From assembly GCA_003150395.1 (NCBI GenBank), contig QAMI01000020.1, forward strand, positions 1 to 43,401: a DNA stretch of 43,401 nt, written 5' to 3'. The notes below the pieces were generated by a model, which ran no database searches, had not been told where the DNA came from, and was given only the letters and a program-made list of their open reading frames with translations. This DNA is from Candidatus Gastranaerophilales bacterium (GTDB taxonomy: Bacteria > Cyanobacteriota > Vampirovibrionia > Gastranaerophilales > Gastranaerophilaceae). Of the stretch, positions 33,257-40,903 are shown in pieces. A program made the translations under genes and the position numbers. How positions within the stretch are numbered: position 1 is the stretch's first letter; every line of letters begins with the position of its first letter.

Positions 33257-33903
33257 TGAAGAGAATTCCTTATGACGTTAAAACAGGTGCTGAAAACATG
33301 CAGACTGATAACGATTGGCTTGAATATGCAATTGTAAATCAATTAAAAGAACCTATTTTCAGACTTTACGGCTGGTCGCCGGCATGCGTTTCTCTTGGCA
33401 GAAACCAAAAGGATGATTTTCTGGATTATGAATTTTTAAAACAAAAAAACATTGATGTTGTTAGACGACTTACCGGCGGACGGGCACTTTTGCATGATAA
33501 AGAGCTTACGTACAGCTATATTTGTCCTGTGAAATTACTCCGTCATGGCGAAAATATAACAGAATCCTATAAAGAAATTTCTCAGATTTTAATTGAGAAA
33601 TTTGCCAAAATAGGAATTCCTCTCAAGTTTGGCGCTCAAAAAGCAGTAAGAACAAAGTTTGATTATTGTATGTTGATTTCGACCGGTGCAGATTTGTGTT
33701 ATGAAGATAAAAAGCTTATAGGTTCGGCACAATGCAGAAAAAACAGTTACATATTACAACATGGTTCAATTCTTCTTGATTATGATAGTGAACTTCTTGA
33801 AAAAATTTTCGGTGAAAAAGTTGATGCATCTGAAATAACCTGTTTAAAAGAAATTAAACCCGAGATGAAGTTCGACGATTTGTTAAAAGCAATAGAAAAT
33901 TAA
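33256..33903 (+). CDS. Lipoate-protein ligase / octanoyltransferase family protein (LipM/LplA-like)
   Basis: Attaches lipoyl or octanoyl groups to lipoyl domains of 2-oxoacid dehydrogenases or GcvH. 215 residues, BPL_LplA_LipB fold. Motifs: VSLGRNQ, VVRRLTGGRALLHDKELTYSY (substrate loop), the lysine in KKLIGSAQCRKNSYILQHGSILLD, and Cys138 in FDYCMLIS, near the place of the LipM nucleophile. This pattern is nearer LipM-type octanoyltransferases than full-length LplA, which also has a C-terminal adenylation domain. It starts one base inside the stop of the preceding gene, so it shares an operon with secreted proteins, an odd pairing. Confidence 0.8.
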   Translation: MKRIPYDVKTGAENMQTDNDWLEYAIVNQLKEPIFRLYGWSPACVSLGRNQKDDFLDYEFLKQKNIDVVRRLTGGRALLHDKELTYSYICPVKLLRHGENITESYKEISQILIEKFAKIGIPLKFGAQKAVRTKFDYCMLISTGADLCYEDKKLIGSAQCRKNSYILQHGSILLDYDSELLEKIFGEKVDASEITCLKEIKPEMKFDDLLKAIEN

Positions 33904-33904
33904 A

Positions 33905-33924
33905 AGAGCCCTTTTTAGGGCTCT
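33905..33924 (+). terminator. Hairpin after the secreted-paralogue operon
   Basis: AGAGCCCT, four T, AGGGCTCT. A perfect 8-bp stem but without a T tail, so a weak or bidirectional terminator. Confidence 0.55.
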
Positions 33925-34006
33925 GTAACCTACACTAACCTGCTCTTCACTTCCGATTAACCACGCTATATATTATGAGGAATTACATATTAATTTTTTT
34001 TAAGCA

Positions 34007-34072
34007 ATGCAAAAAATCTTATTGGAAAGCGGGATTTTGGTGTGCCCGTATTTCACATTAAGATTTTTGCAT
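34007..34072. other. Long-range inverted repeat in a gene-free stretch
   Basis: ATGCAAAAAATCTTA (34007-34021) is nearly complementary to TAAGATTTTTGCAT (34059-34072), with a 37-base loop. It lies in the 245-bp gap 33925-34169 between convergent genes. It could be the terminator of the minus-strand gene or a small RNA; there is no ORF here. Confidence 0.4.
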
Positions 34073-34169
34073 AAATTTTTCACGAAAAACTCCTTCCATC
34101 AGCATTGACAGCTGACAGTCTTCTATATGTCTTTATTTTCATTATTTTCCCCTGGTAAATGTCTTAAAA

Positions 34170-35378
34170 CTATTTCTTTTCGAACGGTCTTCCGCCCAAA
34201 TTTTTGTGCATATTGTTTATTGCTTCATAGATTCCTTCATAGTCGCGGAACCAGTGTCTTTCAAGTTTTTCTTGAATGGCATTATAATCTTCATCAACAT
34301 TGACACCTGCTTCATCGGCTTTTGCCTTTAGAGCATCTGCAATATGTTTGATGTGATAATCTTCAACAATTCCTGATGAATCTGCACATAAACTTTCAAC
34401 TAAAGATTCGTTAAATTCTTTCCCGTGATCCATATTCCATTTGTCAAGAACTTCCATTATGTTATCTTTGTTTATTTTTTTCATTGCAATTAAGTGTTTG
34501 TTGTCTCTTGCACTTAAGCCGTCAATTGCGTCGTAAAGTTCTTCTGCAATTGCCGCGCCTGTGCTGATTGCAATAGAAGATGTTTGATATTGGCTTTGTG
34601 AATATTTTGCAGAATATTCTACTTTGTCTTCATCGCCGTCAGTGTTGTCATCATTTCCATCAACTTTACCGTCGTTTCCTTCAGTGTTTTCTTCGTTTCC
34701 GTTGACGTTGGCGTCATCACCGTCTGTGTTGTCATTACCGTCAACCTTACCGTCGTTTCCATCGACTTTGTCATCATCGCCGTTGGCTTTGTCTTCTTTG
34801 ATTTCTTCTTTTATGGCTTTGCAGACTTCTCGGAATTCTTTACAAAGAGCATCGGCTTCAGTGCTGATTGCTGCAAGTTCCTCTTTTAAAGCAGCTTTAT
34901 CAGCATCTGCAGCTCTGCTGGCTTCCTGATATTTTTCAACTCTTTCTTTCAAGGCTTCGGCTTTATCGCGGACAGCCTGAATTTTTTCCTTTTGAGCATC
35001 AGTAAGTTCATCAGATTTTAATAAGTTTTCAGCTCCGTTTATTACAGAACTTATAACTTGTGCTGATCTGCTTAATTTCAAGCCGCTAACCTGCTGTTCA
35101 AAAATGGCATTTGCGGCATCAGCAGCAGATTGCATACCTTGAGCGGTAAGCTGCGGGTTTGTAAAATCGCTTTGTATTGGAAATGCAAACAGCGGATTCC
35201 ACTGGCTGATGTGGTTTGGATTAAGAATTCCATGTGCGTATTGCGCCATCAGCGGTGTCATAGAATCAGGAAAAATATTGAACTGTGTTTCGTAACCGTA
35301 GTTTGAACTCCAGGCATATGGGCCGAAAGAAGCCAGCATATATGGATTTGTAAAGTTTGTAATTCCCCAATTCGGCAT
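34170..35378 (-). CDS. Hypothetical coiled-coil protein with acidic Asp/Asn/Gly repeat
   Basis: 402 residues, no family recognised. Order: an aromatic/Pro-rich N-terminus (about 1-65, no signal peptide), a long helical coiled coil (about 75-200), an acidic low-complexity block (about 200-255) of repeated DGND/GKVDGND/NTDGDD units, a Ser/Gln/Tyr linker, and a helical C-terminal domain (about 275-402). The Asp/Asn/Gly block could bind calcium but is not a canonical RTX nonapeptide. I start at ATG 35378, because AAGGAG ends directly before the ATG at 35387 and gives good spacing only to 35378. The repeat DNA lies at 34620-34800. Confidence 0.65.
   Translation of the reverse strand: MPNWGITNFTNPYMLASFGPYAWSSNYGYETQFNIFPDSMTPLMAQYAHGILNPNHISQWNPLFAFPIQSDFTNPQLTAQGMQSAADAANAIFEQQVSGLKLSRSAQVISSVINGAENLLKSDELTDAQKEKIQAVRDKAEALKERVEKYQEASRAADADKAALKEELAAISTEADALCKEFREVCKAIKEEIKEDKANGDDDKVDGNDGKVDGNDNTDGDDANVNGNEENTEGNDGKVDGNDDNTDGDEDKVEYSAKYSQSQYQTSSIAISTGAAIAEELYDAIDGLSARDNKHLIAMKKINKDNIMEVLDKWNMDHGKEFNESLVESLCADSSGIVEDYHIKHIADALKAKADEAGVNVDEDYNAIQEKLERHWFRDYEGIYEAINNMHKNLGGRPFEKK
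34620..34800. repeat. Degenerate minisatellite encoding the acidic block
   Basis: Short units related to CCGTCGTTTCC and CATCAACTTTACC recur; one run of about 28 bases occurs twice with few changes (around 34655 and 34740). Unit number could vary between strains. Confidence 0.6.
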
Positions 35379-35542
35379 AATTTCCATCTCCTTAATTATT
35401 CCCGTACTTATATAAAGGAATTTTGATTGCAGAAATTGCCTTTTTGTAACGAAATGTTACATTGAGATTTCTAAAAAATAATATAAACGTATGACATAAA
35501 AAAGCACTTTACAAAGTACAATATTATGTGAAAGGAGTTTTT

Positions 35543-36091
35543 ATGCCTGATTACATAACTTTAGAAAATATTTTTCTGGTTCTGGCAGTATTTTCAACGA
35601 TTTTTTATATTATAAAGATGTGTTTGTTTTTGTTTCTGGGCGGAGATGTGGAAGTTCACACTGATTTTGAGACGCTCACTGACTGCGACCCATCATTCAA
35701 TTTCTTTTCAATACAATCAATTCTGGCATTTTTCATGGGGTTTGGCTGGGTTGGATTGACGTTTTTGACACAGATGGAAACCAGTTCCTGGATTGCATTT
35801 ACTGCGGCATTCGTAGTTGGTGTGATTTTTATGTTTATTTCTGCATGGCTAATGTTTATGATTAAAAAACTCGATAAAAATGTAAAAATCGACATGAACG
35901 ATTATGTAGGCACTGTCGGAAGAGCTTACACCGCTTTCAAACCAAATTCCAGCGGGCAAATCGAAATTACAATAAATGACCAGCTTTCAGTTTTAGACGC
36001 GGTGAACCTTTCTGATGAAGAAATCAACGCGTTTATGCCGGTTAAAATCGAAAAGTACGAAAATAATATAATTTACATAATAAAAGTTTAG
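35543..36091 (+). CDS. NfeD/YuaF-like membrane protein
   Basis: 182 residues: three membrane helices (about 10-32, 55-75, 83-107) followed by a small OB-like beta domain (about 113-182; YVGTVGRAYTAFKPNSSGQIEITINDQLSVLDA). NfeD-type proteins sit beside flotillin genes and help organise membrane microdomains; the next gene is a flotillin 15 bp downstream. I start at ATG 35543, which has AAAGGAG 5 bases upstream, not the GTG at 35528 that lies upstream of that site. Confidence 0.8.
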   Translation: MPDYITLENIFLVLAVFSTIFYIIKMCLFLFLGGDVEVHTDFETLTDCDPSFNFFSIQSILAFFMGFGWVGLTFLTQMETSSWIAFTAAFVVGVIFMFISAWLMFMIKKLDKNVKIDMNDYVGTVGRAYTAFKPNSSGQIEITINDQLSVLDAVNLSDEEINAFMPVKIEKYENNIIYIIKV

Positions 36092-36106
36092 GAAAAGGAG
36101 AGAATG

Positions 36107-37552
36107 ATGTTTTTAAATCCAAGTTTTATGGCTTTCATAACAGTTCCGGCGTTAATTCTTATAGCGGTGCTGATTTTTGTTGCCAATCAGTACAAAAGAT
36201 GTCCGTCAAACAAAGTTATTGTTGTTTACGGTAAAACAGGCGGAACTTCTACTGCAAAATGTGTTCACGGCGGCGGAACATTTATCATTCCGTTAATCCA
36301 GGATTACGGAGTGCTTTCGCTTGAACCGATGACAACAGATATTGACTTAAAAGGTGCGCTTTCTAAAGGAAATATTCGTGTTGCAGTACCTTCAACATTT
36401 ACATTCGGTATTTCCACCAAAGACAGCATAATGATTAACGCGGCTGAGCGTCTCTTAGGCTTAAGCAAGCAGGATATAATTGTTCAGGCTAGTGATATAA
36501 TTCTTGGTCAATTGCGTCTTGCAATTGCAACTTTAACAATCGAAGAAATCAATCAAGACAGAGAAAAATTCCTTGAACAAATTAACGCAAACGTCAACAC
36601 TGAACTTAACAAAATCGGACTTGAAATCATCAACGTAAATATCAAAGATATTACTGATGAAAGCGGCTACATTGACGCAATCGGTAAAAAAGCCGCTGCA
36701 GAAGCCATCAACAAAGCAAAAGTCGAAGTTGCGCAGCAGGAAAAACTTGGTGCGGTGGGTGAAGCTGAAGCAAACAAAGAAAAAGAAGTTCAAGTTGCCG
36801 AACAAACCGCTCAAACCGAAATCGGTAAAACAAATGCAGATAAAGAACAGCGTATTAAAACAGCAAGCCTTGAAGCGGAGGCCGTTGAAGGTGAAAACAT
36901 TGCAAAAGCCAACATTGCTGATTACAACGCAACCTTAGCAGTAAAACAGGCGGACGCTTTAAAACTCGGTGAAGTTGCAAAAGCAAATGCTGAACGCGAT
37001 GTTTTGATTGCCCAAAAAGAACGCGAAGAAGCAAAACTTAAAAAAGAAGAGCTTGCAAGACAAGAAGTTGAAAAACTTAAAATTCAAGTTGAAGCTGATG
37101 CCGAAGCTGAAAGACAAAGACGCATTGCGCTCGGTGAAGCTGACGCAATCAAAGCAAAATACTTCGCTGAAGCAGAAGGTGTCCGCGCAGTCTTGGAAGC
37201 AAAAGCAAAAGGTTACGAAGAACTTGTTAAAATTAGCAACAACAAACCAGAAATCGCTACAAGTTTCTTAATGATTGAAAAAATCGAAGACATTGTCGGC
37301 AAACAGGTTGAAGCAATTAAAAATATTAAATTTGACAAAATCACGGTTTGGGATGGCGGAGCCGGTTCGAAAAACGGCAGTACAACTGCAAACTTTATGC
37401 GTGATTTGATTAAAGCCCTGCCTGCAATGCATGATTTGGCCGGTCAAGCTGGTGTTGAACTTCCTGCAATTCTCGGCAAAGTCGCATCTCAGGAAGATAT
37501 TGAAACAGAGCCGGCTCCGGTATCTGCAAAACCCGAAAAAGAGAAAAAATAA
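36107..37552 (+). CDS. Flotillin-like SPFH-domain protein (YuaG/YqiK type)
   Basis: 481 residues. An N-terminal membrane hairpin/helix (about 5-24) is followed by an SPFH/PHB domain (about 27-195; KVIVVYGKTGGTSTAKCVHGGGTFIIPLIQ, DIILGQLRLAIATLTIEEINQDREKF), the long Ala/Glu/Lys flotillin coiled coil (about 200-390), and a C-terminal tail with Pro/Glu. Flotillins oligomerise and scaffold ordered membrane regions. Two adjacent ATGs (36104, 36107); AGGAG at 36096-36100 is better spaced for 36107. It forms an operon with the NfeD-like gene and is followed by a terminator. Confidence 0.9.
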   Translation: MFLNPSFMAFITVPALILIAVLIFVANQYKRCPSNKVIVVYGKTGGTSTAKCVHGGGTFIIPLIQDYGVLSLEPMTTDIDLKGALSKGNIRVAVPSTFTFGISTKDSIMINAAERLLGLSKQDIIVQASDIILGQLRLAIATLTIEEINQDREKFLEQINANVNTELNKIGLEIINVNIKDITDESGYIDAIGKKAAAEAINKAKVEVAQQEKLGAVGEAEANKEKEVQVAEQTAQTEIGKTNADKEQRIKTASLEAEAVEGENIAKANIADYNATLAVKQADALKLGEVAKANAERDVLIAQKEREEAKLKKEELARQEVEKLKIQVEADAEAERQRRIALGEADAIKAKYFAEAEGVRAVLEAKAKGYEELVKISNNKPEIATSFLMIEKIEDIVGKQVEAIKNIKFDKITVWDGGAGSKNGSTTANFMRDLIKALPAMHDLAGQAGVELPAILGKVASQEDIETEPAPVSAKPEKEKK

Positions 37553-37570
37553 GTTTCTACTGTAAAACTT

Positions 37571-37606
37571 AAAAGGCGGTCAGATTTCTGGCGGCCTTTT
37601 CTTTTT
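37571..37606 (+). terminator. Terminator of the flotillin operon
   Basis: AAGGC and GTCAG pair with CTGGC and GCCTT across one G-G mismatch around an ATTT loop, followed by a T-rich tail. Confidence 0.7.
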
Positions 37607-37703
37607 GGATGAATATTAGGGAAAAAATTTTTCATTGCTAAAATACGTTTATTATGATAATATTGCAATGTTAAAAATTTATTGAAATAAGGAGCTAAGA
37701 ATA

Positions 37704-38541
37704 ATGAAAAAGCACACTACGATTGAATTTGCGGGGGGGGGGGGCGTCCTGTAAGCCAGCTCCTGTAAGATTTTCAGAATATTATGGTATAACAAAAACA
37801 AATCTATTAGTTTTATTTTTCTATAAGAAATTTACCCGGCAAAATTTTGCGTTCACATTGTCAGAAGTATTAATTACACTTGGGATTATAGGCATAATAG
37901 CTGCAATGACTTTGCCGGCAATAATCGGGAATTATAATAAAAAAGTTACTGTTCAAAAACTAAAACAAACATATTCTATCCTGCAACAGGCTGTTCTTCT
38001 TTCCCAAATGGAAAATGGCGAGCCGCGAGAATGGAATTTAACCAGATTTGAACATGCGAATTCCAAAGATGCAATTATGGAAGTTTGTGAAACTTATTTT
38101 ATTCCTTATCTTAAAACAGTAGGTGAGCCAAAATATATGTCTTTAAAAGATGCCGGATGGAAAAGTTATCATCTCTTATCTGGTCAGGTTTCTAACAGGC
38201 CTGATATCGGTACACAAAGATGCATAATGAAACTTAATAACGGCGTAAGTATAATGGCTAGTTTAAACTCTTCCGGTGGAGAAAATGATAAGTTTGTAGG
38301 AATGTTGTTTTATATAGATATTAACGGCCCCGGAAAACCTAATATTTCCGGTATTGACGGATTTTGTATTGCGCTTTATTTTGAAAATGGAAGTTTTACT
38401 TTTTGGCAGAAGGATGCTAAAAGAGATGTTCTTCTAAAAAAATATTGTACAAGAACACCAGGCGGGGATAATACATCCTTAGGGTGCGGAGCTTTAATTC
38501 TCCAGGACAATTGGGAGATTAAAGACGACTACCCATGGTAG
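37704..38541 (+). CDS. Prepilin-like protein, poly-G locus in closed frame (phase OFF)
   Basis: The pilin part (FAFTLSEVLITLGIIGIIAAMTLP and a Cys-containing ectodomain ending NWEIKDDYPW) is intact, but the natural start, ATG 37704 with AAGGAG upstream, is out of frame with it. From that ATG the frame reads MKKHTTIEFAGGGGVL and stops at 37752-37754. Removing one G from the 12-G run at 37733-37744 (or adding two) joins the two frames exactly as in the sister gene at 5645. A TTG at 37723 opens the downstream frame but has no ribosome-binding site. The gene is therefore probably phase-variable and OFF in this sequence; a homopolymer miscount in the assembly is the alternative. It lies after the flotillin operon. 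Confidence 0.8.
37733..37744 (+). repeat. Homopolymeric G tract (12 G), candidate phase-variation switch
   Basis: Twelve consecutive G at the position that holds 11 G in the sister gene (5674-5684). Twelve shifts the frame and leads to a stop three codons after the tract. Confidence 0.85.
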
Positions 38542-38577
38542 GTTGCCGCAGAGCGCTTTACAATGTGAAAGTCATTT

Positions 38578-39579
38578 TTAATACATATTAATAAGTCTTC
38601 TGACTTCTTTTAGAACTTTTTGGGCTTCTGAACGCGCCTTTTCTGAACCTTCACGTATAATTTTGTGAACAACTTCGGGGTGAGCTTCATAATACGCACG
38701 TTTTTCTCTCATTGGAGCCATCTTTTCATTTATGAGTGTACCAAGCTGGCGTTTGCAATCTGCGCAGCCGCGCAAACCCTTTTCACATTCGCATCGTACA
38801 GTTTCAATTTGTTCTTTATTTCCGAAAATTTCCCAATACTTGAAGGCAACTTCGCAATCCTGCGGATGACCCGGGTCATCCCGCCTCATGCGGCTTCGGT
38901 CTGTAATCGCGCTCATAACTTTTTTTGCCGTAACTTCGGCTGTATCTGAAATCTTAATGTCATTTTCAAAAGATTTTCCCATTTTGTTTCCGTCCAGCCC
39001 GCAAATCAACGAGCAATGGTTCAAAATAGGTTCAGGTTCATTGAAAAAGTCGCATTTGTAAATGTTATTAAATCTTCTTGCAATGTCGCGCGTAATTTCA
39101 ATATGCGCAACCTGGTCAATCCCAACCGGCACGTAAGACGAATTAAACATCATAATATCAGCGCTCATCAGCACCGGATAACCCATCAAACCGTAACTGA
39201 TTTGAGAATTTGCGCCCTCTTTTGTTCGAAGAATTTTTGCCATATCCTTCAAGGTCGGGTCGCGCTCAACCCAGTTTTGCGGGGTTACCATGCTTAGATA
39301 TATGTTAAGTTCTGCAATCTCCGGAACAAGTGATTGAACGTAAATAGTTGAAATTTCCGGATCAATTCCGCAGCTTAACCAGTCAATTACAACATCAACA
39401 ACATCGTTTTTAAGATTTTCGGTTTTGTCGTATTTGGTTGTCAGAGCATGCCAGTCTGCAACAAAGAAAAAACTTTCATATTTCTTCTGAAGCTCAACCC
39501 AGTTTTGGATAACTCCGAGATAGTGTCCCAAATGCAGTTTCCCTGTTGATCTCATACCTGATACTATTCTTTTGTTCAT
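38578..39579 (-). CDS. trpS: Tryptophanyl-tRNA synthetase with putative Fe-S cluster motif
   Basis: Class I aminoacyl-tRNA synthetase that charges tRNA-Trp; 333 residues. HIGH motif as HLGHY (16-20), KMSKS motif as NKMGKS (199-202 region), and Trp-site motifs GYPVLMSADIM and VPVGIDQVAH. Four cysteines, Cys242, 265, 272 and 275, have spacing C-x22-C-x6-C-x2-C, which is the [4Fe-4S] motif described for Thermotoga maritima TrpRS. I start at ATG 39579, preceded by AAGGA; the in-frame ATG at 39615 adds 12 residues not present in the family. It is monocistronic. Confidence 0.93.
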   Translation of the reverse strand: MNKRIVSGMRSTGKLHLGHYLGVIQNWVELQKKYESFFFVADWHALTTKYDKTENLKNDVVDVVIDWLSCGIDPEISTIYVQSLVPEIAELNIYLSMVTPQNWVERDPTLKDMAKILRTKEGANSQISYGLMGYPVLMSADIMMFNSSYVPVGIDQVAHIEITRDIARRFNNIYKCDFFNEPEPILNHCSLICGLDGNKMGKSFENDIKISDTAEVTAKKVMSAITDRSRMRRDDPGHPQDCEVAFKYWEIFGNKEQIETVRCECEKGLRGCADCKRQLGTLINEKMAPMREKRAYYEAHPEVVHKIIREGSEKARSEAQKVLKEVRRLINMY

Positions 39580-39645
39580 TTCCACGTCCTTCCTAACGGG
39601 AATATTATAGCACAAAAAGAACAGCTGCTAACCGGAACAAGAAGA

Positions 39646-40332
39646 TTAATCCAAAAGCCAAGATTGATAATAGCATGGTGGATGTTTACACATACTGGTC
39701 TGGGTTAGTTTATCCGCATTGCTGTAAGCTCCTATTCTTTTGTATGTTGCGGCATTATTGGAGCGGTTTCCATTACCGTCTTTAAATGTAAATACAAATC
39801 GGTCTTTTCCGAAGCGGTTTGGATTTGAAAATCCGTTCGTGTCGACTACAAAGATATTTTCATTATAGGTATACGTACACCAGCTTCTTCCTGATGCGTC
39901 TATAAAACAGGAGGAACCATAACTCTTGCTTGGAGCTCCATTTTCTAAATCAATCCCGTCATCAGCATTGCCGCTTGAACAGGAGCCGCCGCAAAGCGTA
40001 TCGCCCTTTTTCCAACAGTTAGAGATTTTTGATGCCGGACATTCAGTGATTGCTTTGAACTTTGACTTCATGATGTCAAATTCCAGATTTGTTGCTTCTG
40101 TATTGTATTGAGTGCTTCTTGTCAAGGTTTGCTCAAATAAAGCTTCTTCAAAGGCTTGCGAAATATCTGAGTAAGCCTTTTTGTAGGCAGTTTTGAATTG
40201 TTTGTCTTTCCACGTGCCGATTAATGAAGGGAGAGTCATTGAGGCGACAATACCTATTATTCCTAAAGTTATGAGTACTTCAGCCATCGTGAAAGCCAAG
40301 GTTTTGTCAGGAAAAGTTTTTTTGTATTGCAT
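39646..40332 (-). CDS. Prepilin-like protein (fourth copy)
   Basis: 228 residues with an ordinary leader MQYKKTFPDKTLA before FTMAEVLITLGIIGIVASMTLPSL; the residue before Phe is Ala, not Gly, as in the copy at 29411. The ectodomain has several Cys (ECPASKISNCWKKGDTLCGGSC; CKHPPCYYQ) and the shared motif FVVDTNGFSNPNRFGKDRFVFTF. GGAGG lies 10 bases before the ATG. It has no poly-G tract. An XRE regulator is divergent to it, as at the 29.4-kb locus. It is probably a minor pilin or pseudopilin-like surface protein. Confidence 0.82.
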   Translation of the reverse strand: MQYKKTFPDKTLAFTMAEVLITLGIIGIVASMTLPSLIGTWKDKQFKTAYKKAYSDISQAFEEALFEQTLTRSTQYNTEATNLEFDIMKSKFKAITECPASKISNCWKKGDTLCGGSCSSGNADDGIDLENGAPSKSYGSSCFIDASGRSWCTYTYNENIFVVDTNGFSNPNRFGKDRFVFTFKDGNGNRSNNAATYKRIGAYSNADKLTQTSMCKHPPCYYQSWLLD

Positions 40333-40351
40333 ACAGTATTTACCTCCGTTG

Positions 40352-40365
40352 TTCTATGTATAGAA
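40352..40365. promoter_or_regulatory. 14-bp dyad between divergent prepilin and XRE genes (operator candidate)
   Basis: TTCTAT-GT-ATAGAA, a perfect dyad 20 bp upstream of the prepilin ATG and 36 bp upstream of the XRE ATG; the half-site TTCTAT recurs at 40393-40398. Its position fits autoregulation and repression of the prepilin gene by the XRE protein. Confidence 0.4.
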
Positions 40366-40400
40366 ATCCTGACAAATATTTTAACATTAATATTCTATAT

Positions 40401-40676
40401 ATGCAACATCAGAATTCCAAAAAAGCTGAAATAGTATTTAAGACACTTGCAAAAGTTATTCGGCGCGAAAGAGAAAAACAAAATAAATCCTTAAGAATTC
40501 TTGCTGATGAGTACGATATTCAAAAATCCCTGCTTTCACGTCTTGAAAACGGTGTTAACGAGCCAAAACTTATTTCAATTTGGACAATCAGCGAGGCTTT
40601 AAATATGCCTGTCTCAAGTTTACTCAGGCTTGTTGAAGAAGAACTTCCACGCGGATTTACGTTTGTTGAAAAATGA
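40401..40676 (+). CDS. XRE-family helix-turn-helix regulator
   Basis: 91 residues from ATG 40401. Cro/C1-type helix-turn-helix: VIRREREKQNKSLRILADEYDIQKSLLSRLENGVNEPKLISIWTISEALNMPVSSLLRLVEEE. I prefer 40401 to the ATG at 40356 because the upstream ATG lies inside the dyad operator candidate and has no ribosome-binding site; 40401 also lacks one, so a leaderless message is possible. It is divergent from the prepilin gene at 39646-40332. Confidence 0.82.
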   Translation: MQHQNSKKAEIVFKTLAKVIRREREKQNKSLRILADEYDIQKSLLSRLENGVNEPKLISIWTISEALNMPVSSLLRLVEEELPRGFTFVEK

Positions 40677-40903
40677 CTGCTACTTCCAAAACGCTCTCCT
40701 TTTTATTCCCACCCGCTGAAATCTCGTCTAATCCATGCTTTAGAAAAATTTTATATTAACTTTTGTTCATAATTAAGCCAAAATTCTTGTACTTTTTTTC
40801 TATTTAAAATAGTATGTTATTATATAGTTGGGGAGTCCGTAATTAATTAATCGGGCAGGATGAACCGAAATTATGTAAAATTATTTAATAAAGAGGTAAC
40901 AAA
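40677..40903 (+). promoter_or_regulatory. Upstream region of ftsZ with promoter
   Basis: Gene-free stretch of about 225 bp. TTGTAC (40787-40792), a 17-bp spacer and TAGTAT (40810-40815) form a candidate promoter, giving a leader of about 80 bases before the GTG start. No riboswitch-like structure is seen. Confidence 0.45.

Noticed and set aside
36657..37271. Two lysine-rich ORFs inside the flotillin gene
   Set aside because: They are shifted-frame shadows of the Ala/Glu/Lys coiled coil.
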